Notes: generated by a model from the letters alone, not told the origin. 23,901 nucleotides of DNA from Larix sibirica (GCA_004151065.3 NWUY0300025725.1:24762-48662), one strand, 5' to 3'. Numbered from the stretch's first letter, positions 1-10,784 are shown. Numbers and translations: made by a program.

Positions 1-976
1 AGGTAACTCACAATTGCAATCGCAAATACAGAGACTGGAAATGAGCTAGTATATGACAAGGAAAGCAATAAAAAATTACAATTAGAAAACAACAAGGAGA
101 AATATTTTAATGGTAAAGACAAAAAACTCCAAATTGAAAGATCGTCTTCAGGAGTCCACCACACAATTTAAAGAATTTGAAACCACGAAAAACAAACTTG
201 ACAATGACATACATGATCGAGATGAAGAGATCTCTCTTCTAAGAGATCATAATAAAAAATCGATGTTGTAAATCAAGAAGACGAAGGATAAAAAATAGTG
301 CAATCAAGAGTTAGAAGAGGATATTCAAGATCTCCAGCAAAAATTATCAAGAAAAGACGAACAAAATTCCCCCTTGAAGAGGGTTAGTTAGGAATTGCTA
401 CAGAACAAAAAAACGTTAAGACAAAGAGAGCAAGAGAATCAAGATGTTCAAAATGAATTCAACAAGTCAGATTATAAGGAAGAACTCTTACGCTTAAGAA
501 GACACAATCAAGATTTACTACTACAAATTAGAAAACTAAAGCATAATAAGAAATCATTACAAGAAAAGTTAGATCGCAAGGGATCATTAGATCACAAGGA
601 AACGATGACTGGCCCAATAGACAAGTCATTAAACACTCAAATTCGAACACCAAAAAGGGAAACCAATACAGAGTGAAATGACGCTCAAAATAAAAAGAGT
701 GTTTATACTTAAAAATCACTACAAACATCAAGGCAATATGATTCCGAAGAACAATTACAAAATATTAGGATTCCTTATCCTCATCCAAATCATAAATTTC
801 AATATGACAAATGACAATGTCAAGAGGAACATAAAGAAACAAGTTGTGATTTCAAAACAGAATGGGGACAAAGTCAAGAAACTCGGTGGAAGCAGAAAAT
901 GAAAAGTTCTATTCGAACAATTGGTCAACAAACAATTCCATTGAAGGTAGATCTCGGATGGACCACATCNAAATAA
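1..976 (+). pseudogene. Decayed coiled-coil coding sequence, possibly retroelement gag-like
   Basis: A single reading frame runs from an ATG at 110 to TAA at 974-976, about 288 codons, interrupted only by stops at 269, 296, 389, 674, 710 and 812. No frameshift is needed over that span. Before 110 the same kind of sequence continues after a one-base shift. The longest open piece is 395-676 (93 residues). The product is rich in Lys, Glu, Gln, Asn and Arg, with Leu/Ile spaced as in coiled-coil heptads (for example EELLRLRRHNQDLLLQIRKL). The last part, about 830-970, is less charged and ends in PLKVDLGWTTSK. All six stops could come from single C-to-T changes of CAA, CAG or CGA codons, which suggests slow decay of a methylated sequence. 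I do not recognise a family. A retroelement gag or a retrocopy of a host coiled-coil gene are both possible. The 5' end lies outside the window. Confidence 0.5.
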
Positions 977-1001
977 TAATAATAATAAAAATCCATCAAA
1001 A

Positions 1002-1052
<51 letters not shown>

Positions 1053-1053
1053 T
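971..1053. repeat. (AAT)n microsatellite, interrupted
   Basis: There is a short AAT run at 973-987, then an interruption, then an almost perfect AAT run from about 1001 to 1053. An unresolved base at 970 touches its left edge, as often happens beside simple repeats. It lies directly after the end of the coiled-coil pseudogene frame. Confidence 0.95.
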
Positions 1054-1077
1054 AATAATGTCTTACCGAAAAGACAT

Positions 1078-1299
1078 GATTATTAATGAAAGGGTGCCGT
1101 CAAAATATAAATAATGGACCATCAATTGTAATTCATTATTGATATCTCATTCAAAAATATATATTTTTATTATTTAATTCCATTTATTGATTATTAATGA
1201 AAGGGTGCCATCAAAATATAAATAACGGACCATCAATTGCAATTCATTATTGATATCTCATTCAAAAATATATATTTTTATTATTTAATTCCATTTATG
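1078..1299. repeat. 111-bp tandem duplication
   Basis: Two head-to-tail copies, 1078-1188 and 1189-1299, have an exact period of 111 bp and about three substitutions (for example gccgtc/gccatc and ataatgg/ataacgg). The unit starts gattattaatgaaagg and is AT-rich, with an internal atatattttt stretch. There is no coding signal. The near-identity means the duplication is much younger than the decayed elements on either side. Confidence 0.93.
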
Positions 1300-1410
1300 G
1301 ACTATCTTAGTTACTTGCACTGGGTTTTCCCATAAGAAACAAAATTTTACTTGTTTTAGAGAATGCAACTTGAAATTATTACATAAATCAATGATCAATA
1401 AGAGGAATCA
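1300..1410. other. Short spacer before the LINE remnant
   Basis: AT-rich sequence with no recognisable feature. No endonuclease-domain sequence of the LINE was found here, so the element appears to be 5'-truncated. Confidence 0.5.
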
Positions 1411-2960
1411 AAACATAATCACCACCTTGAAATCCTTCTAAGGCATCATTCTAGACAAACAAGAGGACATTGAGGTGGAACTTAGAGTACACTGTGAAGG
1501 GATCCTAACCAATCCAGGTATCGATAGAAGATTTACCATAGATAAGATCCTACAAAATTTTTTGAAGCTACTCACCACTAATAAAAATCTTAGTCTTATT
1601 CAAGCCATCTATATGTAAGAGGTTGGATCTATTGTGAAGGAAATGGACCTTGGGAAATCACTAGGTCTAAATGGCTTCACTGTGGATTTATTTCAAATTT
1701 TCTAGTCAACATATCATACAAATGTTTGGAAAGTGATCGAGGATTTCAGGATCTCAGTAGGAATCCTTTGAGCCCTCAATTCCACTTTCTTGACTCTCAT
1801 TCTCAAAGTGGAGAGGGTCAATTCCATGAATAAATTCATGACCATTTCTCTTCACAATTTCATCTACAAGATCATTACCAAGATTAAAGCCAGTTGTCTC
1901 AAACCTATCATGCACCTAATCACCTCAAATGAACAAGGATAGTACATCAAGGGAAGAAAAATTATTGGCAAAATAATCATGGTGCATTAATCTCTCAATT
2001 ACTTAAATACCTTGAAGAAAATATGTATGTTTATCAAGCTTTATCTCTAGAAGGCCTTTGATAGACTCAAGCAAATGATTCAAGTCTTCATATTTTGCTT
2101 CAGATGGATCCATTGGGTTCTCAAATTTGTCTCCTCTGCTTTCTTTTCCATCCCCATCAATGGTTCTCCCTCTCAACCCTTTAGTCCTTCTTGTGGTATC
2201 AAGCATATATATCCCCTCTCTCCCTTCATCTTCATTCTTATGGTGGAGGTATTGAGTATAAGTCTTAATTGAGCTTACATATCAAGACTTATCATCCATA
2301 ACAACCTATATTGTATTTATCACCTCTAATTTGTAGATGATACACTTCTTATAGGATATTATTCTACCTTTCAATCCTCCTTTAAATCGATCATGGAGTC
2401 CTTCCTCCTATCATTTTCCATTGTTGTGAATCACATGAAATCCAAGATATTTTTTCATTAATTCCCCTCCCATTACTTAACATAATATTTCTTAAATTCT
2501 TGGCCTCCAAATTGGTTCTCTTCCCTCCAAGTATCTTGGTGACCCTCTCTTTCTTAATGTAACCATAAATATCTCTTGGGAAGACCTGCTTGTAAAACTT
2601 GATCTCAAACTCAGCCCTTGTACTTTTAGATCTCTCAAACTTCCTTGTCTTTTAACCCTTCTAAAATCCATCCTTCAGACCATGCCTCTTTATCTCCTCT
2701 CTCTCTTTATTGCTCCTCCCAAAATCCTTACATCCATTCAAATAATTCAAAGGCTCTTCCTTTGGGGGTTGCCAACAATAAAAAAATAAGAGCATTGATC
2801 TCCCGGGATAAGATCTACATGCCCAAAGAAACATGAGGGCTTGGTGTTAAAGATACACTCTTGTTTTGCAAGGCCCTCATGGGAAAAATATGGTGGTGTT
2901 GGGTAACCAACCCCACAACACTCCGGAGTCAAATTTGGAGATCCTAATAGTTATAACACA
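1411..2960 (+). pseudogene. LINE reverse transcriptase remnant
   Basis: Non-LTR reverse transcriptases copy element RNA at a nicked target. Here motif A reads KLYL*KAFDRL (about 2036-2062), where the family has LDLSKAFDR, so the first catalytic Asp is now Tyr and a stop follows two codons later. The motif B region near 2195-2250 ends HIYPLSPFIFILMVEVLS, where the family has QGDPLSPFLFILM. Motif C is kept as FVDDTLLIG (about 2330-2356), normally FADD, but the codon just before it is a stop. Downstream, the thumb-like KLDLKLSPCTFRSLKLP and FLWG (about 2590-2770) are still readable, then CPKKHEGLGVKD. With at least eight stops and several frame changes, this is a dead copy. The strand and family are secure; the exact edges are not. 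Confidence 0.82.
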
Positions 2961-4254
2961 TCCCCACCTAGGAAATAATTTGCATGGATGGCAGTGTTAG
3001 GGGATTCAAGATATTAAATAGTGCATGGAAAAATTGAATCCTTGTTGAAGACAATATCTTATGGAAGGTAAGAGATGGCCTTTTAGAGCTTTTCTAGTGT
3101 GACTCTTGGAATCACATTCCCTATCTCCAAGAGATATCTTCTCTCTCACATATACAATATAAATGATAACATCCCAATGGTTTACCATATCCCAATACTT
3201 GCAAGAGGGAACTAGCCCAAATATTTCCTCCTGGAGAAGTTGGAAACATATGCCCATAATCATCACAAAATGTAGCGGTCTCTTAGTTCAGTAGAGAATA
3301 GTAGCGGTCACAAAGAGGAAGACATGGAGATCATGCTAACAAAGAGGTCATAGAGGGGGGAAGTACTTGGGTTACTTATCCATATCCGGATCAAATGGGA
3401 TTTGTATCAAGCCTAGGTGAATGGGTGGAATATGGGTAAGGCCAAAAAGTGGAACCAAGTGGAAGGTGATGATCAATGCAATACTTTGGAGAAATTCCAA
3501 AGAAAAACATGTGTATAACACACAAACTAACACTAAATGTAATGCTATGCAAATTTCCTACTCATCATACTTATCAAATAATGACAAGTCATAAGATAAA
3601 TCCTATTACTAGTTAGTCTACCAATACCACATATAATCATCCATAAAATTGTGCTTTGGAGATAAGATCTGATACAAAGATACATCATAGGAATATATGT
3701 GAAGCAATTCAAACTAGGATCCAATCGCATTGTCCTATAGTGGAGAAATCCACTGTATAAATGTTCGAACATGTATGGAAAGGGATCCCAAAAGAAGCTC
3801 GGTAAATAACTTGGGACCTTTCTCTAACGCTCCACCCACATAAATGAACCAACTATGATATCAAAATGGATTCACTCCATCTATCACTCATGATATATTT
3901 GAGAAGCTCACGGTAATGGACTACACAAAATCTAGTCTGCTTTGGAAAAAATAAGGAGTAATCCCTCCTACAAAATATGTGACAGCACCCATCATAGGTA
4001 ACATCGAGCAATTAAAGCTTCTCTCCTCTGAGATCCAAAGCAAAAATATCGGACTTCATGAAGGACCAGATATTATGAGATGGGGTTGTAATGGAGGAGG
4101 CTCCTACTAGACCAAGGATGCTTGCATGAAGTTGGATATCAATTCATAACAAAGAACAAGCTATGGTCCATAGTGTGGAAGAAATGACTGAAGGTATCTA
4201 CCTTTATTTGGTTATTAGTGTTACTAGAGAAAATTCCTAAGTTGAGACAGGTTA

Positions 4255-4335
4255 AGGCATCGTGGTTTTGAGGGTCCTTCCATCTGCACTCTATGTCATC
4301 ATGAAGAGGAGACATTTGATTATCTTTTTGACCAA
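4255..4335 (+). pseudogene. LINE zf-RVT zinc-binding motif remnant
   Basis: Reading + from 4255 gives RHRGFEGPSICTLCHHEEET followed by FDYLF. This matches the zf-RVT motif of plant LINE ORF2 proteins, with the pattern C-x2-C, EE(S/T) and a (D/E)HLF-like end. The two cysteines are present. The His normally found in HLF is Tyr here. The motif sits between the reverse transcriptase and RNase H, as in complete plant LINEs. Confidence 0.72.
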
Positions 4336-4618
4336 TGAACCCTTGCTACTCAAATCTGGATAGCCAAAGCTGAACTATTTAGGCAATCTAAAAGAATCAA
4401 TCATAATTTACCTCAGACAATTAAGGGTTGGAGAAATACCCCCTTTAGCAACAAGGTCCTAAATAGAAGTTGGTGTCTCTTCCCGGGCTTTCTCCTCTGA
4501 TGCCTATGGAAAGAGAGAGATAGAAGGATTTTTAAAAATGATTCCACCTCTTCTTATGTCTTATGGAGTAGCATTAAAAATAAGATTCTAGAACCCATAA
4601 CCTTAGGAATTTGGTGAG

Positions 4619-5278
4619 ATGACAACAAAAATTACACTTCTCAAGAGCTTAAGAATGCTCTATACACTTGGAATTGAATTAAACGTTCCCAATCTCCATG
4701 AATCACCCAATGCTCAACAAGTATTTTCCCCAAATAAATGGTCCCGTCCCATGACTAACTACATGAAATTGAACTTTGATGGAGCCTCCAAAGGGAATCC
4801 TCGTCTTCCTAGTGCAGGGGGTGTCTTTAGAGATTATTGTGGTAGGATCCTTAAAGTATTCACAATCTTCCTAGGAATGGACACCAATAAATCGAAGGCA
4901 ATCAAAGTGATGGAAACAATATTACAAATAGCTATGGTTCAAGGTCACTACAGAGTTATCGTGGAAGGATATTATTTAATTCTAATCCAGGATTTGGGAA
5001 GGATATTGAATGGAAAAAGGACCAACAAAATATACTAACATTGTAGAATGATGTTTATTTGGGAAAACATCTACATAATCTATCTCCAAATTCCAACTCT
5101 TCTTGCCTCAAACATCATAAGGAAAGCTAATAACCTAGTTGAAAAACCAACAAACAAAGGTGTTATCAGAAAAACATTAGATATAGATACTCATCAGGAA
5201 CATCTTGAACACTCCAGTCTCAAACTCGATTGCTTCAAGATCCATAATCAAGACTTAAGTCACCCAGATGGGGTGTGA
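4619..5278 (+). pseudogene. LINE RNase H domain remnant, two ORF pieces
   Basis: Plant LINEs carry a C-terminal RNase H that degrades the RNA of the RNA/DNA hybrid. In the ORF 4619-5038 (139 residues), LNFDGASKGNP holds the first catalytic Asp (residue 54) and KVMETILQI the Glu (residue 99). In VIVEGYY the second Asp expected at residue 118 is Tyr. The rest of the domain continues in another frame at 5048-5278, where IIRKANNLVEKPTNKGV matches the family end H-x-x-R-x-x-N-x-x-A-D-x-L-A, with its His changed to Asn. The ATG at 4619 is only an open-frame start, not a real start codon, because the domain belongs to a longer polyprotein. The loss of Asp and His plus a frame break make it inactive. 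Confidence 0.85.
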
Positions 5279-5280
5279 GG

Positions 5281-5841
5281 GATGAGATCATTGATATGAC
5301 ATGAGTTCTACAACTGGTGACATTGTGGGAAGAGGGAACATATGGTTTATGGTCCATTATCAGGATTCATAAAAATGCATGAGAATGATTTATAGAGATA
5401 ACATGGGCACCTAGACCATACTGGATTAATGAATGATGACATAGTGATTCTACTTCCATGATTCTCAACTGTAGCCATTCTATGACCAAGAGTTGACAGA
5501 ATGATCTAGAGAGGGAAATCATGGATTTATCAAGGCCTTATATCATAAGAAGAAAGTCGAATCGAGCTCACAAGGTCTTACCTCCCCCTTACTCCCACTC
5601 TTCTTTCTATTTTTTTTCTACTTTAAGTATCCTCTGTGTCTGCGGGTAAGGCTTGATGAGAAGTTCAAATGCATGGTTCCAGAGGTGGACACTCTATCTC
5701 CAGTTTTGGGAAATGTATGCTATGTATTTTGGACTCTCAAGTTTTGAGAGAACCACAGTTTTAGCTCTTCAATTCTATGCTTCCTTACGCTGATAGATAA
5801 CAGGTGCATTACCATAAGTTCTAGCTAGACAAAGTGGCTAG
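5281..5841 (+). other. Probable LINE 3' tail with pyrimidine tract and hairpin
   Basis: There is no ORF of note. A pyrimidine-rich tract lies at about 5580-5625, followed by a GT-rich stretch. At 5734-5750 a perfect 7-bp stem with a 3-base loop (CTCTCAA-GTT-TTGAGAG) is present. The region follows the RNase H remnant, so it is probably the 3' untranslated region of the LINE. No poly(A) tail is visible before the LTR element begins. The assignment rests on position only. Confidence 0.4.
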
Positions 5842-7130
5842 TTTTACCTCCCAAACTACCATGTGTGATTAAAGACCCAAAGATGCATACTTTCCTAAGG
5901 GGAACCAATGGAAACGTTCCAATGTAACCACACCTATCCCCTCTCACTTTAGGTTGTCTCTTCTCCAGCTTAAGGGGCAATGTTCCCTAAGGTTAAGGTT
6001 CATAAGGGCAAGGCAATGAGGAGAAAAGTGATTCCAAAAGGGTTTCCCTATCAAATGTTTGAAGTGTAGAGATATACAATGGAATGAAGGGAAGATAAGG
6101 GAAACCATTTCAAAGGTCCAATGCCAATCCAACCTGGGGAAAATGGATCCAATCGTTTGCTAACTTAGAGGGCCTTGATTCAAATATCATCTAGTAAACG
6201 AGCGAGATCTAGGAAACCCTAGCCCCAATGGATGTATTGGAGGGTTCAACTTGCAATCACAAAGGGAAGGACCAATCCCTCCTTTATATATTTCTTGAGT
6301 GAAACCCTACACTAAAATGGGTTATAATTGCACTATTCAAATGAAAGACAATGTAAAGAAAAACCTCCTATGAAAAAAATTCAATTGAATCCAACATAAA
6401 ACCTTATCCAAGATTCAATCCACTTAAACAATATTGCCCCTGAAATGGCTCAAGAGAAGTAACATGGGAAATGCTAGAAAATATGATCTCCAATAGATAT
6501 GCACAATAGTAAGAGAGATGCCATAGAGATGCCACATATTAACAAGAGAAAAACTCTTAGACAAAATTTTCTCCAAATAAAGATATATCAATTAAGTTCC
6601 GAAAGAGAAAAAGCTACAAAGTTCCAACCGTGAGTTCGAATGATGAAGAGGCTCTATTTACATAGGAGAGTAGCCTAACTTCCTTTTGAATAAAATATTC
6701 ATTATTTACTTAGATCTATCCTAGGGTGGGGTAAACTAATACAAAAGCACCACTTACTTCTAAGAAATTCCTAACAAAGTAATAAAATAAAGTGGTCAAA
6801 GTCACATGTACAATAGAAGAGATAAATACGGCCCCAAAATGAGGGGGATCCTCCATCAAGCAAGGGACCAGATGATAAGATGATGCCACATGGCCTCCAA
6901 AGGCCCCTTAAAGAAGACTTATTCAACAAGTGATGTCCACATCGAGTATCCAAAGCCTCCTTCAAAAGGTGTGCTCCAAATAAACATGCACAAGTCAACC
7001 TCCAATTGTGTCCACATTAGTCTCCAAAGGATTCCTTCCACAAGACAAATCCTTCAAGCAAGTGATGTCCACATTATAACTGTTAACTCTAAAGTCTGCA
7101 CCTTGACTATTAAAGGGCAGAGTTAGAGCA
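5842..7130 (-). repeat. 3' LTR of the gag-only element
   Basis: This is colinear with 11080-12600 over more than 1.2 kb. Shared blocks include gattccaaaagggtttccct, ccaatccaacctgggg, caattgaatccaacataaaa and gatctatcctagggtggggt. The inner consensus end tgttacctccc, as in the other copies, is here ttttacctccc, so the terminal TG is mutated. A TATATAAA box in the - orientation at 6290-6283 divides it into a U3 of about 840 bases (higher coordinates) and an R-U5 of about 400 bases. The U3 contains repeated short motifs (CTCCAAAGG, gatgtccacat). The upper end near 7130 is approximate, because similarity to the other LTR fades after about 7060. Confidence 0.75.
6283..6290 (-). promoter_or_regulatory. 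TATA box in the LTR
   Basis: The - strand reads TATATAAAGGAGG, a good plant TATA box. In the partner LTR the same place (about 11511-11520) reads ATAAGTAAAGGAGG, so the box has mutated there. This implies transcription toward lower coordinates, agreeing with the gag strand. The function is inferred from the motif and its position. Confidence 0.5.
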
Positions 7131-7839
7131 CCTCAAATGTGGTAATGATTTGGTTTGTAGGTTGATTTAGAGAGTAACTTAAATGAGAGGTTGGACAGGT
7201 GATGAAGTGAAGGCTTTGTAGTTAAATATGAAACAAGAATTAATCCAACAGGTAACTTTCATAGGTTCACAAGCATGTATCCATTAAGACTATACCATAA
7301 AGCAACATAAATGAAGAAATTATAGTGGGAAAATAAGCATATAGCTTATCAAGCTGATAAACAATATAAACCCATGAAGAATAACCTAAGAACATAACAA
7401 TGTTAAGACCTCAGGTTCGACTTCTGAATATAAACATAAATTTGCAGGCAAGTCACAATACAACGTACTGCTGTTAGATATGCAAATTACTAATTATCTA
7501 TGAAATACATCAACAATCTTATATTCAGATTAGAAGTAGTAAATAGGAATGAAAAGCATAGTCTGACAATATACTATAGATCTAGAAGCATGAAAATTAC
7601 TGTGTATTATCTAAATTTTGTAGCGCTCTAACAAATTTCTGTATTAAAGATGCTGTAGAATTCTTGAACCTTGAAAAACTTGTTATACTCTGCCTGGAAA
7701 TGCTGGAATCCGATTTACCAAATAATCATGGATATCATAATTTTTGGTTTTACCCCAAAATGAGAAGTCTTCCTTATCCATAAATTTCTTCATATTCTTC
7801 TTTCGGGAAAATGCAGTCATTATCTTCACCATTCGTAAA

Positions 7840-8075
7840 ACCCAAAAACCATTTCTAGTTTTGCCCATGGTTTTGAAAATGGATTTCATATCCTCCCTAA
7901 AATACTTCATGGAATCACTTCATGGAATTGTATTTTGAATTTTGGGCAAAACCATACTTGATTTCCAACACATGGTTTTTGAAAAACAATTTCATATTCC
8001 CATAAATAATGAAATTATATTTCGATTTTGGGAAAACCATTCTTGATTTCCAGTTCATGGTTTAAAACAATCAAA
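7840..8075. repeat. Short imperfect tandem repeat, three units
   Basis: A motif of the form aaaaccat...gattt...catggtttt...aatttcatat recurs with its accat core at 7849, 7951 and 8036 (spacings 102 and 85). The last two units share gggcaaaaccatacttgat / gggaaaaccattcttgat. The unit length is irregular and no coding role is evident. Confidence 0.6.
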
Positions 8076-9001
8076 ATTATGGACAAGTACATTATCCACA
8101 ATTTTATGAGATTTTTTTATGGCATTTGTCCCTTGAAACCATAAGCATAATTTCTATTTGTGAATTTGCTTCCCAATCTGACGGCCAATACATTTCTGAC
8201 AAAACCACTGATTTAACTAAATATGTAGAGCATACTTTCACATTACAATAACTTGATTTTAGTTTGAATAGTGTTGGAACCTCATTTTTTAAATTCTGTA
8301 GCACCATAGTGAAAATTTAGTTAGTTTCCGCTACAGAATTTATAGAAATTTTGTAGCACATCACAGACAAAAGTGATCCAGTTCGCGCAGAATTTGAAAC
8401 TAAGAGCAATTTGAACTTAGAGAAGTAAGAATTTTGACGAGTAGATTTTGATTCTAACAATAACCCATACGAGAAGACTCAAATTGAGGGATCTTCTTTC
8501 CAAATTATCCACACAATGTCATAGAAAAACAACATCTCACTCCTCCAAAAGACCCTATGATCTAAACAACACCTCTCTACATGGAGACGACCTCAAAAAA
8601 TCATCATACAAGGATGTGTAACCATCCCATCAAAGGTGGCCCTCTACTCAAAAGGGCATACCAAGTGTAAACTGATCCTCCAATGATGGGTTCTCTAGGA
8701 TAGTGGATGATCCTCCAAAGTGTATATCAAAGCCAAAAACGTCTAGGATGCCGACATAGAGTTACAACATGTGAGGTTGACTGTTATCATTAGTTTAAGC
8801 CCAATTGTGTCAAAACATAAGCCAAGGTTCACACAATTCTCATTATGGAGTGATTTCAAATAGTGGCAAATGCAAATCTCCTCCAATTTAGGCTTGAAAA
8901 TTCTTTGATGTGTCAAGCACTGGCCTACACATGATGAAGCTGACATCTCAGGGTTTTTTTGTGATTGTTGTACAACCCTCAAATTTGGCCCATGTACCCA
9001 G

Positions 9002-9161
9002 AATGCCTCCTCCTAGCTTGCAAAGGGATGGAATGATTCATTAGTCCATCAACAATAGCTAGGTCATCATCAAATTGTCATCAAAATGATGTCACCGACT
9101 CACCTCCCTCTTCAAGACTGTGATTAGAATCACACATGGACACCCATACAAAATGGGGGTT
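9002..9161. repeat. Dispersed repeat, copy 1
   Basis: This is colinear with 17030-17180 in the same orientation. Shared stretches include catcaaaatgatgtcac, tgattagaatca and gacacccatacaaaatgggg. The copy lies within the interior of the gag-only element, just downstream of the gag stop when read on the - strand. Confidence 0.82.
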
Positions 9162-9464
9162 AACAATAGGCTCTATCTATGGGACATGTGCTTGATCTTG
9201 GAAAGGAGAGCATGTGAGAGCCCGAGAATCTATGCAAGTAACTTATGATCTTTGACCATCAAAAACAAGTTTAAACTAGAACACACATCACACAATTATT
9301 TATTCCAAAGCACATCAACCTAGTGTTCATGCACGAGCTTATTCACCTTACCTACCTACTCTAAGCATGATGAAATGAACATGTCAAGTAAAATCATTTA
9401 ACCAATGAATCCATCTTAGCATATCATCCATACTATGGCTTCTCCCCTTGTCCTTGGTAATGAA

Positions 9465-10784
9465 CTAAGACAACATCACATCAATGATGAGTTGAGTACA
9501 TGTAATTGTATTCAATGAGATGGGGCTAGAATAATACATGAGATCATGAGGAAAGATGTCTTCAAACCTTTTCCAAGGAGGACAACCATTTTCAAAAGCT
9601 TTCTCTATTGAATATTGGATAGGTCTTGAGTACAAATGATCTTGATTATGAACGTACTCTTTCAACCTTGTTTGCTTCCCCAAATCACCATCAAAATCAA
9701 GAAGGAACCTGAAAGATACAGATGGAAAAGAGGACTCATTTTCCCTAGGAGAGGGAAAAATTTGCTTCTCCAAACCTGCAGTAATCCTTGAGAAAAGTGG
9801 TTGAGAATGAAGGCCTAAATTTATCCTAGGAGAGGGAAAACCAAATTGACTAAGATCTGCATCACAAGTCTCCATATGAAATTCTATGTCATCATCATGA
9901 GTGAGGAAGAATGATTGAACTAGTTCATGAGAGATCTCATCATAAGAAGGTTGTCCAAGGTCTTCAAAGTTCACATTGCCATCATTAGAAGAGTCATATA
10001 TGGAATCTCCAACAAATTTCCAATAATCCTTGCCCATGTCATGATGACTATGGTGAAAATTCACATCATTATATCCATGACTACCATCTTCATTAGAAGC
10101 AATGAGATCCTCAAAATGCTTGTCTTCAAGAGCAAGAAAAAAACTCACAAAACACTCATCACCATGAGGATAACAAGGAGATGCATCCACGCCTTCATCA
10201 AGTGGTCTTCAACATGATCTTCAATGGGAAAGTGAAATGGCTCTTCAATAGGGACTTCAACCAAGGCCTCCTCTTCATGGGTTTACTTGTAAAGATCCTC
10301 AACCAAAGGTTCTTCAACAAATGCTTCATTTTTTTATTTGATTCATGGATGTATTCTTTTGCTTCTTCAATATGCTCTTCTTCAAGGGATTTCTCATTGA
10401 ATTTTTTGGAATCAAGGCATGCTCCAAGGAGGGAATCATAATTTTAGCAAGTTCTTCATTCTTAATAACCTTTTCATCATGCCAACTGAAGAGAAACCAA
10501 TAGAATATATGGAATTTTCTTAAAGACCATGAAACCTCAAACACATAATCCGCTAGAGTGTTGGAAACTATCATCACCAAATCATCCTCACAAGAAACAT
10601 TGAAATCAACCATCAATTTGATGAAAGATGCAATATGACCGGCAGCTGAATCATCATTTCCATGAAAAGATGGAGCAACATCATATACTTCTTCTTTGTC
10701 AAAGCACTCACTAGGAAAACCATGGATACCCAAAAAATTAAGAGGAAAATTGTCCTCAAGAATAACACCCTTATTATAACCCAT
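9465..10784 (-). pseudogene. Ty3/gypsy-type gag, broken by frameshifts and stops
   Basis: Gag is the structural protein that packages the element RNA. From ATG at 10784, the first piece (to 10326, 152 residues) has the gag core at residues 39-84: SFHGNDDSAAGHIASFIKLM, then VDFNVSCEDD and a hydrophobic tract. This matches the plant Ty3 gag pattern P-x-F-x-G, H-x-x-x-F, EDV-x-M. The frame then shifts at an A7 run near 10325. A Glu-rich segment (EAFVEEPLVED, EEALVEVPIEEPFHFP) is read in the next frame with one stop near 10288. A second, compensating shift near 10195 restores the first frame, which continues as MDASPCYPHGDECFVSFFLALED to the stop at 9465 (241 residues from 10190). No CCHC zinc knuckle is visible. 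The start is the first ATG after the leader and fits the family. Confidence 0.65.

Larger units (their letters stand above)
1411..5280 (+). mobile_element. 5'-truncated, decayed plant LINE (L1-like) retrotransposon
   Basis: Translated pieces on the + strand follow the order of a plant L1-type ORF2 without its N-terminal endonuclease: a linker (GKSLGLNGFT, cf. family GKSPGPDGFT), the reverse transcriptase palm (about 1860-2560), a thumb/connection region (to about 2960), a zf-RVT zinc-binding motif (4255-4335) and RNase H (about 4740-5180). The pieces fall in several frames, with stops and frameshifts throughout, so nothing can be translated as one protein. The stretch 2960-4250 is too mutated for me to assign in detail. 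The boundaries are approximate: the left is the first recognisable linker codons, and the right is the end of RNase H. The 3' tail may reach about 5840, where the LTR element begins. Loss of the 5' end is usual for LINE copies made by target-primed reverse transcription. Confidence 0.85.
7131..9464. other. Non-coding interior of the gag-only element
   Basis: Only short, low-quality frames are present. I saw no protease, reverse transcriptase, RNase H or integrase motif on either strand. It contains a three-unit imperfect repeat (7840-8075), a pair of Gly/Ala-free AT-rich stretches around 7400-7700, and a block at 9002-9161 that recurs at 17030-17180. In an autonomous Ty3/gypsy element, pol would occupy this place. 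Confidence 0.55.

Noticed and set aside
862-1086. ORF encoding a long Ile run
   Set aside because: It is the AAT microsatellite translated; not a protein.
10181-10441. + strand ORF of 86 residues
   Set aside because: It is antisense to the gag remnant, whose - strand frames match a known protein pattern.
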